Made by a program: the position numbers and the translations under genes
Shown here: one piece after another, positions 46,239 to 55,283 of the stretch
Numbering within the stretch: position 1 is the first letter of the stretch
Layout of the letters: each line of letters starts with the position of its first letter
Assembly (NCBI RefSeq): GCF_011927625.1
Contig: NZ_JAATIZ010000002.1
Coordinates: 124,001-188,000, forward strand
Direction: 5' to 3'
DNA: 64,000 nt
Source: Paenalcaligenes hominis
Lineage (GTDB): Bacteria; Pseudomonadota; Gammaproteobacteria; Burkholderiales; Burkholderiaceae_B
Notes under the pieces: generated by a model
What the model was told of the DNA's origin: nothing
Seen by the model: only the letters and a program-made list of their open reading frames with translations
Databases searched by the model: none

Positions 46239-48996
46239 AATGGGTCTCCGCGAAATGCGTTTCTAACGCGGCAACCACACGCTCCATACGCGCACTGCGC
46301 GAACCTTTAACTAAGGTTTGAGCGGGCATTTCTTTTAAGAGTTGCTGGGTTAATTGTTCGAGTGAGTCGTAACTGCTGGCCCCTTGGCCAAAGGCCTCTG
46401 CTGCCTTGAGGGCTTCGTTACCATGCACCAATAACACATCAATACCTAGTTCGCGCGCATAAGCGCCTACCTCTGAGTGGACGGCACCACTATTTATGCC
46501 GACCTCGGCCATATTCCCTAAAACCAACACTTTTTTACCCTCTAATTGTGCCAAGACATCAATAGCGGCACGGACTGAATCAGGGTTGGCATTATAACTG
46601 TCATCAATGAGCTGCACACCATTTGGCAAGTGTTTTACTTGCATACGACCTTGGACGGCCTTGAAAGACTCGAGACCAGCCACGATAGCGGCTAAAGGCG
46701 CGCCCGCTGCGGCGGCACACGCTGCTGCCGCTAAGGCATTACGTAGGTTGTGAACCCCTGGTACGGGAAGATGCACATTGGCAGTTTCTGTGTTGAGGAT
46801 CAGCTTGAATTGAGTGGCATTGGCATCTGCATGAATGGAATCAGCACGTACCTGCGCCTCGTTATTAAAGCCAAAACCGTGTGTAGTGCGCCCCTCGGCT
46901 AACTCTTGCCAAAACGCGGTGTAGGTATCGTCTGCGGGGAAAACTGCTATGCCCTGCTCGTTTAAAGCACCTAAGACGGCTCCATTTTCTGCTGCTACCG
47001 CATCCACTGTCTGCATAAACTCTTGATGTTCACGCTGAGCATTATTGATGAGTGCAATAGTAGGGGCTGCAATACGCGCCAAAGGCAAGATTTCGCCAGG
47101 ATGATTCATGCCTAACTCGAAAACGGCAGCTTTATGGGTAGGTTGTAAACGCAGTACAGACAACGGCACACCAATTTGGTTGTTTAAATTGCCTGCTGTC
47201 GCTAAAAACTGATCGCTACTGCCTAACCAAGCCGTAAAAATAGCGGCAATCATTTCCTTGGTGGTGGTTTTACCATTGCTGCCGGTCACAGCCACCACAG
47301 GAATCGTAAAGCGACGACGCCATAATGTCGCGGCCTTGGTTAAGGCGGTTTGCGTGTCACCCAAAATAAACTGCGGCAAGTCAACCTCGACAGCATGAGC
47401 CACCACGGCGGCTACAGCGCCTTTTTCCTTGGCAGTTTGTACGTGATCATGTCCATCAAAGCTCTGGCCCTGTAAAGCCACAAAGAGCTGACCAGGCTGT
47501 AATGTACGTGTGTCGGTTGAAATAGACAAACCACGTAGCCACGTTAAGGCAAAGCCAGCCCAATGACGGTCGTCAAAGGGATGGCGTTGCCCATTGACCT
47601 CTTGGTAGGTTTCATGGCCTTTGCCAGCAATCAGCACAATATCATTGGGTTCGGCACGCCATAGGGTTTGTAAAATCGCTTGGGCACGGTCTAACTCTGT
47701 ATGCGGAGTCGAGCTCATGCCGGCCGCAATATGCTGAATAATCTGTTGCGGATCTTCAGAGCGTGGGTTGTCTGTAGTAATGACGACTTCATCTGCCAAT
47801 CGATCGGCAATCGTCCCCATCAATGGGCGTTTTAAGTTGTCACGGTCGCCCCCACAACCAAATACGCACCAGATTCGGCCACCGCGCACCTCTGCTGTTT
47901 CACGCAATGACAGCAGAGCGCGCTCTAAGGCATCGGGGCTGTGGGCGTAGTCGACCACCGCTAAAGGTGCCGGACGATGCGTACCTACCGCCAAGGGTTT
48001 AACGATTTCCAAACGCCCAGGAACAGGGCCTAAGGTAGCCATTAACCGCGCAATTTTAGAAATAGGCCACCCTAACTCTAGCAATACCGCAGAGACAAGC
48101 AGCAAATTAGATACGTTATGAGCACCTAATAAACGCGTTAGGATTTGGGCTGTGCCGTGAGCTTCGACCAAGCTAAAGACTTGACCATCTGCAGCGGTAT
48201 GTATGTCTTCGGCAAATAAATCGGCCTGCGCATCTTGGGTGGAATAGCTTAAGATACGCTGCGCTTGGGCTTCACTTTTAAGCTGCACACCAAAGGCATC
48301 ATCTAGATTCACTACCGCTAAACGCAAATTGGGCCAACGGAAGAGCAAACGCTTGGCAGCGGCGTAATTCTCTGGGGTGTGATGATAATCTAAGTGGTCG
48401 TGCGATAAATTAGTTAAGGCCGCAATATCAATCTGGACGTGATCAAGGCGTCCTTGCTCTAAGCCAATTGAGGAGGCTTCTAAAGCAACCAGATTTGCAC
48501 CAGCGGCATGAATAGCCGCCAAACTACGATGCATAGTCAGTACATCTGGGGTGGTCAGTGCGCCCCCTAAATTAGTGCCATCGGGTAAGGTCACACCTAG
48601 CGTACCAATCGTACCGCACGACACGCCGGAATTATTTAGCATGGCAGCCAACCACTGCACACTCGAGGTTTTTCCATTCGTGCCCGTTACGGCAATAACA
48701 GTCATGTGCTCAGAAGGCTTGCCGTACCATTCGTGGGCAACGGCGCCCAACTGTTGACGTAAGCCCGGTACCACCAAAGTGGGTACTGAACTGTTTGATG
48801 ACGCTGTATCGTCTTGCACGATAACCGCCGCCCCCGCGGCGATCGCTTGCTGCACGTAGTCATGGCCATTACTTGCTAACCCGGCACAAGCAAAAAACAC
48901 ATCGCCCGCCTGAATAGTGCGTGAATCCAAACATAAATGCGCTGTCGCTTTAACGTGATGTTCTTTTAACCAATCTACAATAGTTATTGCGTTCAT
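46228..48996 (-). CDS. murE/murF: Fused MurE-MurF ligase (two cell-wall ligases in one chain)
   Basis: This 922-residue protein joins two successive Mur ligases. Residues 1 to about 475 are MurE, with ATP loop [13 protein letters not shown] and the meso-diaminopimelate-specificity motif DNPR. From about 490 on it is MurF, with a fresh N-terminal domain ([18 protein letters not shown]), ATP loop [13 protein letters not shown] and [15 protein letters not shown]. The chain therefore adds meso-DAP and then D-Ala-D-Ala to the stem peptide. There is one continuous frame and no internal start is obvious. Such fusions are known in Bordetella and related Alcaligenaceae. It starts two bases after the ftsI stop. 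Confidence 0.96.
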   Translation of the reverse strand: MNAITIVDWLKEHHVKATAHLCLDSRTIQAGDVFFACAGLASNGHDYVQQAIAAGAAVIVQDDTASSNSSVPTLVVPGLRQQLGAVAHEWYGKPSEHMTVIAVTGTNGKTSSVQWLAAMLNNSGVSCGTIGTLGVTLPDGTNLGGALTTPDVLTMHRSLAAIHAAGANLVALEASSIGLEQGRLDHVQIDIAALTNLSHDHLDYHHTPENYAAAKRLLFRWPNLRLAVVNLDDAFGVQLKSEAQAQRILSYSTQDAQADLFAEDIHTAADGQVFSLVEAHGTAQILTRLLGAHNVSNLLLVSAVLLELGWPISKIARLMATLGPVPGRLEIVKPLAVGTHRPAPLAVVDYAHSPDALERALLSLRETAEVRGGRIWCVFGCGGDRDNLKRPLMGTIADRLADEVVITTDNPRSEDPQQIIQHIAAGMSSTPHTELDRAQAILQTLWRAEPNDIVLIAGKGHETYQEVNGQRHPFDDRHWAGFALTWLRGLSISTDTRTLQPGQLFVALQGQSFDGHDHVQTAKEKGAVAAVVAHAVEVDLPQFILGDTQTALTKAATLWRRRFTIPVVAVTGSNGKTTTKEMIAAIFTAWLGSSDQFLATAGNLNNQIGVPLSVLRLQPTHKAAVFELGMNHPGEILPLARIAAPTIALINNAQREHQEFMQTVDAVAAENGAVLGALNEQGIAVFPADDTYTAFWQELAEGRTTHGFGFNNEAQVRADSIHADANATQFKLILNTETANVHLPVPGVHNLRNALAAAACAAAAGAPLAAIVAGLESFKAVQGRMQVKHLPNGVQLIDDSYNANPDSVRAAIDVLAQLEGKKVLVLGNMAEVGINSGAVHSEVGAYARELGIDVLLVHGNEALKAAEAFGQGASSYDSLEQLTQQLLKEMPAQTLVKGSRSARMERVVAALETHFAETHYAS

Positions 48997-48998
48997 TA

Positions 48999-50735
48999 TT
49001 ATCTTTTCTCCTGATCGGCACCTAGGGCAACCAAGGCGTCCACCGGTTCATCCGGTTCAATTTCAAGGCGTCTTAAGCTATTTGCCACAATGTCAGCAAA
49101 CACAGGAGCAGCTATTCGACCACCAAAATAATGTCCTTTGGGCTCGTCTATGCTGACTGCCACCACAATGCGAGGATTCGAAACGGGGGCAAAGCCAACA
49201 AAGGAACCTCTGTACAGCGATTTGCTGTATTTTCCATCAACAATCTTACGAGCCGTACCACTTTTCCCGGCCACGCGGTAGCCTTGTACTTGAGCTAAGC
49301 GCGCCCCATCGGGCCCTGCTGCTGCCTCTAACATGTGGCGTACTGCTACCGCGACCTCGGGTCTAAAAACCTGAATGGTCGTGGGCTGCGTCTCGCGTTT
49401 GATCAAGCTAAGGGAAACCATATCGCCGTTGCGGGCAAAGGTCGTATAGGCTTGGGCCATTTGCATCAATGAAACGGATAAACCGTAGCCATACGCCATG
49501 GTGGCACGCTCGATAGGGCGCCATCTATCCCAAGGGCGTAGGCGCCCTGCTACCGCACCCGGAAACCCAATTTGCGGGGCGCGCCCAAAGCCTAACATCG
49601 TAAAGCGCTGCCACATTTCCTCTGAGGTGAGGATCTCGGAAATCATGGTCATGCCGATGTTGCTAGAGCGGCGCAAGATACCTGCCGCATCCAACACGCC
49701 ATTATTACGACTAACGTCAGTAATAGTGTGCCCTTGGTAACGGTACTGCCCATTTCCTGTATTGAATTTGGTATTTAACCCAATTCGTTTGATATCTAAA
49801 GCTAAAGCCACTGTAAATGGCTTCATGATGGAGCCTGGCTCGAAGGTATCGGTTAATGCACGATTACGCGTGAACTCAGGGCGAATGGTATGCCGTTGAG
49901 CAGGATTAAACGTAGGCAAATTCACTAACGCCAGAATTTCCCCTGTTTGCACATCGGCTACCACGGCACTGGCCGCATTCGCATTGGTTTCCTGCATGGC
50001 TTTTTCTAATGCCATGTAGGTGTCGTACTGCATACCCGCATCCAGGGATAAATATAAATCTTGCCCATGCACAGGCGGAATGACTTCTGCCACGTCTTCG
50101 AGTACTCGGCCTAAACGATCCCGTAAGACTTTTCGTGAACCGGCTTGACCGGCCAGCTCGGTATTGAAAGTGAGCTCGACCCCTTCTGTTCCTTCGCCAT
50201 CAATATCGGTAATACCCACAATTTGCGATACGGTCTCGCCCTCGGGATAGACCCGACGAACCTCATCGCGCGTATGGATACCCGGCACTTTTAAAGCTAG
50301 GACTTGCTCTGCTTCGTCCATTTCAACTTGACGTTTAAGGTAAGCGAACTCTCGACCGCCTTTTGCAATGAGGCGTTTTACCTCTGCTAGGGGAAGATTC
50401 AAGATGGCACCCACTTGGGTGAGTTGCTCGTCAGTGGCTTTAGCACTGTCTTGGGGGTTCGCCCACACCGCTTTGACTAAGACGGTAGACGCCAAGACAA
50501 CCTTGCCTGATCGGTCAAAAATCTTGCCGCGTATCGCCGGTAAACTGAGCTCTTGGTGATAGCGCTTTTCCCCTTGGGCTTGTAAGAACTCTGTATTTAG
50601 CCCTTGGAGTTGCAAAGCACGGGCAATAAGCACTCCAAACGCACAAAGAATGCAGACTAAAACGAATCTAGCCCGCCATAGAGGGACACTAGTGACGGGC
50701 TGTTTTTTTCTAACTTTATGATCACGCGCACTCAT
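48999..50735 (-). CDS. ftsI: Septal peptidoglycan transpeptidase FtsI (PBP3)
   Basis: This 578-residue class B penicillin-binding protein cross-links septal peptidoglycan with FtsW. A short cytoplasmic tail precedes the transmembrane segment at about residues 24-44 (ARFVLVCILCAFGVLIARAL). A dimerisation or pedestal domain follows. The transpeptidase motifs are intact: SIMK (in PGSIMKPF), SSN (in RRSSNIG) and KSG (in AGKSGTA). It overlaps ftsL by four bases. Confidence 0.97.
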   Translation of the reverse strand: MSARDHKVRKKQPVTSVPLWRARFVLVCILCAFGVLIARALQLQGLNTEFLQAQGEKRYHQELSLPAIRGKIFDRSGKVVLASTVLVKAVWANPQDSAKATDEQLTQVGAILNLPLAEVKRLIAKGGREFAYLKRQVEMDEAEQVLALKVPGIHTRDEVRRVYPEGETVSQIVGITDIDGEGTEGVELTFNTELAGQAGSRKVLRDRLGRVLEDVAEVIPPVHGQDLYLSLDAGMQYDTYMALEKAMQETNANAASAVVADVQTGEILALVNLPTFNPAQRHTIRPEFTRNRALTDTFEPGSIMKPFTVALALDIKRIGLNTKFNTGNGQYRYQGHTITDVSRNNGVLDAAGILRRSSNIGMTMISEILTSEEMWQRFTMLGFGRAPQIGFPGAVAGRLRPWDRWRPIERATMAYGYGLSVSLMQMAQAYTTFARNGDMVSLSLIKRETQPTTIQVFRPEVAVAVRHMLEAAAGPDGARLAQVQGYRVAGKSGTARKIVDGKYSKSLYRGSFVGFAPVSNPRIVVAVSIDEPKGHYFGGRIAAPVFADIVANSLRRLEIEPDEPVDALVALGADQEKR

Positions 50736-51031
50736 GGCCGCCCCTCTCTTTGAATTAACACAGAGGGTTTGCCCGGGATATACATCGTGCGTGGGAGCTC
50801 GGCTGGCACTAAACTAAGCTGGTCTTTAGCTATCTGAGTGACACGAGCGTGGCGTGCAAGCTCGGCTCGATCGGACTGCAAATGTCGCCATGCAATATCT
50901 AGCTCTTGGGCCTGAAGGCTTAGCTGCTCGCTTTTAATAAAAAGTGAGCGAGAATGATAACGCGTTTTTACTAAACTAATTGCAGAAATCATGACTGCCA
51001 AAACAAGTAAAGGCACAGCAATACGTAACAT
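50732..51031 (-). CDS. ftsL: Cell division protein FtsL
   Basis: This 99-residue bitopic protein has one N-terminal transmembrane segment (about residues 3-20, RIAVPLLVLAVMISAISLV) and a periplasmic coiled coil rich in Leu, Gln and Glu. Together with FtsB it activates FtsWI. Low sequence conservation is normal; assignment rests on the architecture and on the position between rsmH and ftsI. Confidence 0.92.
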   Translation of the reverse strand: MLRIAVPLLVLAVMISAISLVKTRYHSRSLFIKSEQLSLQAQELDIAWRHLQSDRAELARHARVTQIAKDQLSLVPAELPRTMYIPGKPSVLIQREGRP

Positions 51032-52095
51032 CAGCGCCGTCCCCCGCGTTTAAAGCTTCCTGCATTAGCTAAGTATGCAGTCGCTTCGGCTAACTGGCTT
51101 TGCCAAGCAGTAGTTAATGCAGCAGGGGTGCGCTCTGCGACGCGTAACACCGCTGATCGCGAGCGGGCGTTACCGTCGATTTCAGTGGTGTCGGGTAACA
51201 CACGTCCTAAGTTGTCTAGCCAAGCAGGAGGCAAATCGTGTGGCGCTACAGGTAAACGTGCATACGGCGCAGCAGGATTCGAAGCGGCAGCAATAAACTG
51301 CTTTACGATCCGATCCTCGAGAGAGTGAAAACTGATGACCGCTAGGCGGCCACCCGGTTTAAGCAATTCTAGAGTGAGCGGGAGCGCATCCGTAAGCTCC
51401 TGGAGCTCGCGGTTGAGGTAAATCCGTATAGCCTGGAAGGTCCGGGTGGCTGGGTGATGATTCTTTTCCCGCGTGCGGACGGTGCCGGCGACCAACTCGG
51501 CGAGATCATGCGTGGTGTGTAGCGGGCTGGATTCGCGGCGTGTTGTAATCGCCTTTGCAATCTGGAAAGCAAACCGTTCTTCGCCATAATCTGCGATGAC
51601 CTCCTTAATATCATCTAGGTCGGCAGTAGCCAACCATTCGGCGGCCGTAGGGCCGGTTGAGTTATTCATACGCATGTCCAAAGGACCATTACGCATAAAA
51701 GAAAAACCACGTTCAGCATCATCAAGTTGGGGTGATGACACCCCTAAATCCATCATGACACCATCAATTTGTTCGATACCCAGTTCGTTTAAACGCGCAG
51801 CCATGTTTGTAAAACCATCATGGCACACCACGACGCGGGGATCTTCTTGTTGTAAAGCCAGCGCAAACTCTATGGCAGTAGGGTCTTTATCAAAAACCAC
51901 CAAACGAGCCGTAGGAGCTAAAAACTGGAGTAAATAACGACTGTGACCACCTCGGCCAAAGGTTGCATCCACGAAGGTGCCCTCTACCGGAGGTAGAGTC
52001 GAATCGAGTGCCGACCAACGTTTTGCCTTAAAACGCGGTGCAATCAATGCGGAAACGGTAGCTTCCAACAAAACGGAACGATGTTTGAGTTCCAT
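51031..52095 (-). CDS. rsmH: 16S rRNA (cytosine1402-N4)-methyltransferase
   Basis: This 354-residue SAM-dependent enzyme (MraW) methylates C1402 of 16S rRNA in the ribosomal P site. Marks are the N-terminal HRSVLLEATVSAL, the SAM-binding VDATFGRGGHSRYLL, DGVMMDLGVSSPQLDDAERG, and the C-terminal AVISFHSLEDRIVKQF. The protein is about 40 residues longer than E. coli RsmH. It overlaps ftsL by one base and follows mraZ by 12 bases. Confidence 0.96.
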   Translation of the reverse strand: MELKHRSVLLEATVSALIAPRFKAKRWSALDSTLPPVEGTFVDATFGRGGHSRYLLQFLAPTARLVVFDKDPTAIEFALALQQEDPRVVVCHDGFTNMAARLNELGIEQIDGVMMDLGVSSPQLDDAERGFSFMRNGPLDMRMNNSTGPTAAEWLATADLDDIKEVIADYGEERFAFQIAKAITTRRESSPLHTTHDLAELVAGTVRTREKNHHPATRTFQAIRIYLNRELQELTDALPLTLELLKPGGRLAVISFHSLEDRIVKQFIAAASNPAAPYARLPVAPHDLPPAWLDNLGRVLPDTTEIDGNARSRSAVLRVAERTPAALTTAWQSQLAEATAYLANAGSFKRGGRR

Positions 52096-52107
52096 AAACG
52101 AGCCGAC

Positions 52108-52536
52108 TCAGAGTGAAAATTGTTCTAGTGCCTCTGGAAGCCCTTGTGCTAGATCTTCAGTTTGACGGATTTCTAGCAACTGAGCATCCCAGAGCTCAAA
52201 ATGACCGCCCAAACCTAAAAGCATGGTGTTCTTTTGTAGGCCCGCTGCCTGACGTAATTCGGGAGCGATGAGAATACGCCCAGCTGAATCAATGTCTACG
52301 TCTTGAGCAGAGCCCAACATTAAACGCTGTAAAGCACGCGCGCTTATAGGTAAAGCCGCTATTTGCTCGCGCTTTTGTTCCCAGACTGAGCGGGGATAAA
52401 GAATTAAGCAGCCGTCAGGATGTCGTGTAAGCGTAAGACAACCGTCCTCCTCGACCAATAAGGTCGTACGGTAACGCGTAGGAATCGTCAAACGACCCTT
52501 AGCGTCAAGACTAAGAGCACTGCTTCCTTGGAACAT
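52108..52536 (-). CDS. mraZ: Transcriptional regulator MraZ
   Basis: This AbrB-like DNA-binding protein has the two family repeats DAKGRLTIPTRYR and DSAGRILIAPELR. In E. coli it represses its own dcw promoter by binding TGGGN repeats. The frame also has an ATG four codons upstream (52548), but MFQGSS is the conserved family N-terminus, so 52536 is preferred (142 residues). It is the first gene of the dcw cluster, and TGGGN repeats lie in its promoter here. Confidence 0.94.
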   Translation of the reverse strand: MFQGSSALSLDAKGRLTIPTRYRTTLLVEEDGCLTLTRHPDGCLILYPRSVWEQKREQIAALPISARALQRLMLGSAQDVDIDSAGRILIAPELRQAAGLQKNTMLLGLGGHFELWDAQLLEIRQTEDLAQGLPEALEQFSL

Positions 52537-52548
52537 GGCCCCATCCAT

Positions 52549-52573
52549 TTACACTAAACCCCACTTTTTCCCA
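52549..52573 (-). promoter_or_regulatory. MraZ operator: TGGGN repeats with 10-base period
   Basis: On the minus strand TGGGA and TGGGG are spaced by five bases, and after five more bases a degenerate TGTAA takes the third position. This is the arrangement known for the E. coli MraZ site. It overlaps the -10 box by one base and runs to the mraZ start region. Confidence 0.75.
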
Positions 52574-52601
52574 CTCTAAGCTATGCCTGTAAACTGGTCA
52601 A
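52573..52601 (-). promoter_or_regulatory. mraZ/dcw promoter
   Basis: On the minus strand the -35 TTGACC (52596-52601) and -10 TAGAGT (52573-52578) are 17 bases apart. The MraZ operator lies immediately downstream. The remaining bases up to 52720 hold nothing I recognise. Confidence 0.7.
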
Positions 52602-52720
52602 GGCTCTAAACCAAAGTTTTGCAATGACAACAATCACTTAGGTTACACTGCTAAGGGATGGGCTTAGTCAAAAAACTTGATAAATCAACGTATTGCCCTA
52701 ACGAGTGCAAGTGCTTTATG

Positions 52721-52752
52721 AAAATAAAAATGCCGCCTTTAGATAAGGCGGC
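52721..52752 (-). terminator. Terminator downstream of rnpB
   Basis: On the minus strand the stem GCCGCCTT / AAGGCGGC is followed by ATTTTTATTTT. It lies about 60 bases past the mature 3' end of RNase P RNA, as expected for a processed precursor. Confidence 0.85.
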
Positions 52753-52812
52753 GATATATTTATTACAATCATTAACATTTGATCGGTTTGCAGGGAAGCA
52801 AATCGTGGAGAA

Positions 52813-53211
52813 AAGTGGAACAGGTCTATAGGCCGGATTTTGTAAGCCCGAAGGCTGGCAATCATTCGTCTAGGCCCATAATTGCTTATGGGCTCGAGCC
52901 ATCTACCCGCATGCTGGGACGAGCCGCCCTGTGGGGATAACCCCGCGCATGCCTATTTGATGTTGCTCCAGATAGAGGTTACCGCGTTTCACCCTGCATT
53001 GTTATAGTTGAAAAAATCAACTAAGCAGTACGGAGATAGCCGTACCAGTGCATATATAATAAATATGCCCCCAACGCAGTCTCGTCTCTGTGGCCCTAGT
53101 CCTTGGCTTGTCTTGCGAGTCGCCAGACGGCTGTTAGCCGCTATCTTGCTCTATGGAGTCCGGACCTTCCTCGTTAAAATGCTTTAACGCGATTGCCCGA
53201 CCTGCCCCACA
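52813..53211 (-). ncRNA. rnpB: RNase P RNA, bacterial type A
   Basis: On the minus strand the roughly 400-base segment has the conserved RNase P blocks: GAGGAAGGTCCGGACTCCATAG near the 5' end (here cut as GAGGAAGGTCCGGACTCC), CAGAGACGAGACTGCG in the middle, and ACAAAATCCGGCCTATAG near the 3' end. The P1 helix can be read directly: 5' GTGGGGCAGGTC pairs with 3' GACCTGTTCCAC through Watson-Crick and G-U pairs, which sets the ends at about 53210 and 52813. RNase P removes 5' leaders from pre-tRNAs. A promoter and a downstream terminator flank it. Confidence 0.96.
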
Positions 53212-53216
53212 AGGGT

Positions 53217-53245
53217 ATTGTACCCTGCGTAAGCCCCTATTTCAT
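53217..53245 (-). promoter_or_regulatory. rnpB promoter
   Basis: On the minus strand the -10 TACAAT (53217-53222) has a weaker -35 ATGAAA 17 bases upstream. The predicted start near 53210 coincides with the RNase P RNA 5' end deduced from the P1 helix. Confidence 0.6.
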
Positions 53246-53263
53246 TTTTATTTTTATGCGCCT

Positions 53264-55060
53264 ATGTCTATTCATTTAGTGACCTTAAACCGCGTCCAAC
53301 TTGCTTTTGGGCATTATCCTCTTTTAGATGAAGCCGATCTTATCATTTACGATAACGAACGCTGCGGGTTAATTGGACGCAATGGCACTGGAAAATCCTC
53401 ATTATTAAAGCTTATCGATCAGCGCTTTCAGCCTGACGAAGGCGAAATTATGTTTAAAAGTGGTTTGCGTGTTGCTACCGTCGAGCAAGAGCCCGACTTA
53501 CCGCCCCACATTAGCATTTACGATTACTTATGTGACGACTACGCTGAAACCGAAGATTGGCAGCGCGTAGGCCGAGTGGGTGCGCTGATTGATCAGTTAG
53601 GTCTTGATGGCGATGCCCTAACAGACACGCTATCAGGGGGCACACGCAAACGGGTCGCATTAGCTAAAGCTATGGCAGATGAACCTGATTTATTACTGCT
53701 TGACGAGCCCACTAACCATCTCGACTTCGATGGCATTTTGTGGCTAGAGCAACAGCTCAAACAATTTAGAGGCAGCATCATTGTCATCACCCATGATCGA
53801 GCCTTCCTAGATGCCGTAGCCACGCGCATCATTGAATTGGATCGAGGACAAATTTTCAGCTTTCCGGGTAACTTTTCACGGTGGCAAGCACGCAAAGCCG
53901 AATGGCTCGAGTCTGAAACCCAACAAAACGCCAAATTTGACAAATTTCTGGCTCAAGAAGAAGTCTGGATTCGTACAGGCGTCCAAGCTCGACGTACACG
54001 CGATGAAGGCCGCGTACGGCGCTTAGAGGCCCTACGTCGCGAACGTGCCGCACGCCGAGAGCGCAGTGGTAATGTGAACTTTGCCATTGCTGAGGGGCGC
54101 AAATCCGGTCGTATTGTGATTGAGGCCGAACACATTCGTCAGCAATTCGATGACCGCGTCTTAATCGAAGACTTTTCTACGGTGATTATGCGTGGTGACC
54201 GTATTGGTTTTATTGGACCAAATGGGGCGGGTAAAACCACACTACTACGCATTTTGCTGGGTTTGCAAACCCCTACTGATGGTCACGTCAAACACGGCAC
54301 TCAGCTTACCATTGGATATTTTGATCAGATGCGCGCCAATTTAGACGAGAACGCCAGCTTGGTAGAGACCATTAGCCCAGGTACCGAGTGGATTGAAATT
54401 GGTGATCAACGCAAGCATGTCATGAGCTACCTAGAAGACTTTCTCTTCCCTGCTGCTCGTGCGCACTCCCCAGTCAAAACGCTATCGGGCGGTGAACGCG
54501 CTCGTTTAGCTTTAGCACGCATGTTTTCCCAACCCACAAATGTACTCGTATTAGACGAACCCACGAACGATCTCGATATTGAAACACTGGAACTGCTTGA
54601 GCAATTACTTACCGAATACACGGGCACCGTCATGCTCGTCAGTCACGATCGCGCCTTTTTAAATAATGTGGTGACTCAAGTCATTGCCGCTGAAGGCAAC
54701 GGTAAATGGGGGGAATACATAGGTGGTTATGACGACTGGTTGGCACAGCGCCCCAAGCCGACTACTGTTTCAACCACACCTACAGCTATAGAAAAACCTA
54801 AGGCAGATACCCTTAAAAACGCGCCTAAACCTGCACCGACCAAAAATAAACTGGCCCCTTGGGAGGAACGCGAATTGGCTGAGCTGCCCGAGAAAATTGC
54901 GGCCTTAGAAGCCAAGCAAACCGCATTAGCTGAACAGCTGGCCGACCCCTCTATTTATGCAGATGGTAATGCCAAAGCCGAGGCTATTCATGCTGAGCTG
55001 GCTACTTTAGATGCTCAGCTACTCGAACTCTTTGAGCGTTGGGAAAAATTAGAACAATAA
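53264..55060 (+). CDS. uup: Uup-type ABC-F ATPase
   Basis: This 598-residue cytoplasmic protein has two ABC ATPase domains and no membrane segment, as in the ABC-F translation-factor family. Domain 1 has GRNGTGKSS, LSGGTRKRVALAKAM and LLLDEPTNHLD; domain 2 has GPNGAGKTT, LSGGERARLALARM and LVLDEPTNDLD. A linker rich in Pro and Lys (about 505-545) leads to a C-terminal coiled coil, as in Uup. The frame is open back into rnpB, but the ATG at 53264 begins the conserved domain (MSIHLVTLNRVQLAFG). No good Shine-Dalgarno is visible. Confidence 0.9.
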   Translation: MSIHLVTLNRVQLAFGHYPLLDEADLIIYDNERCGLIGRNGTGKSSLLKLIDQRFQPDEGEIMFKSGLRVATVEQEPDLPPHISIYDYLCDDYAETEDWQRVGRVGALIDQLGLDGDALTDTLSGGTRKRVALAKAMADEPDLLLLDEPTNHLDFDGILWLEQQLKQFRGSIIVITHDRAFLDAVATRIIELDRGQIFSFPGNFSRWQARKAEWLESETQQNAKFDKFLAQEEVWIRTGVQARRTRDEGRVRRLEALRRERAARRERSGNVNFAIAEGRKSGRIVIEAEHIRQQFDDRVLIEDFSTVIMRGDRIGFIGPNGAGKTTLLRILLGLQTPTDGHVKHGTQLTIGYFDQMRANLDENASLVETISPGTEWIEIGDQRKHVMSYLEDFLFPAARAHSPVKTLSGGERARLALARMFSQPTNVLVLDEPTNDLDIETLELLEQLLTEYTGTVMLVSHDRAFLNNVVTQVIAAEGNGKWGEYIGGYDDWLAQRPKPTTVSTTPTAIEKPKADTLKNAPKPAPTKNKLAPWEERELAELPEKIAALEAKQTALAEQLADPSIYADGNAKAEAIHAELATLDAQLLELFERWEKLEQ

Positions 55061-55090
55061 CCACCTTAAAAATGCAGCTTATGAGCACTC

Positions 55091-55118
55091 AAAAAACAGG
55101 ATTCCAATCCTGTTTTTT
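55091..55118. terminator. Bidirectional terminator after uup
   Basis: The stem AAAAAACAGGA / TCCTGTTTTTT with a 6-base loop gives T-runs on both strands, 30 bases past the stop. Confidence 0.88.
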
Positions 55119-55209
55119 GGGCGCTTAGCTGATGGTGCTGATCAGCTTTCCTGCTCCACACAAAAAGCCCTATAGTGCTGAGAGCATCACACTAAGCCAT
55201 AAACCACAA

Positions 55210-55228
55210 ATAAAAATCATTCTCATAT
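55210..55228 (+). promoter_or_regulatory. Probable Fur box upstream of the siderophore importer
   Basis: The sequence ATAAAAATCATTCTCATAT carries the AATCATTnTC half of the Fur consensus GATAATGATAATCATTATC and an AT-rich other half. A -10-like TAGAAT follows at 55228-55233. It lies about 55 bases before the binding-protein start, so iron repression by Fur is likely. Confidence 0.65.
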
Positions 55229-55283
55229 AGAATAGCAGTCCTATCATTCACAAACCGATTAATGGCTTAGACTGAGGTTCGCT

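Noticed and set aside
53153-53263. N-terminal extension of the Uup protein by 37 codons
   Set aside because: The extension lies inside rnpB, and its residues have no relation to the ABC-F domain, which begins at the ATG at 53264.
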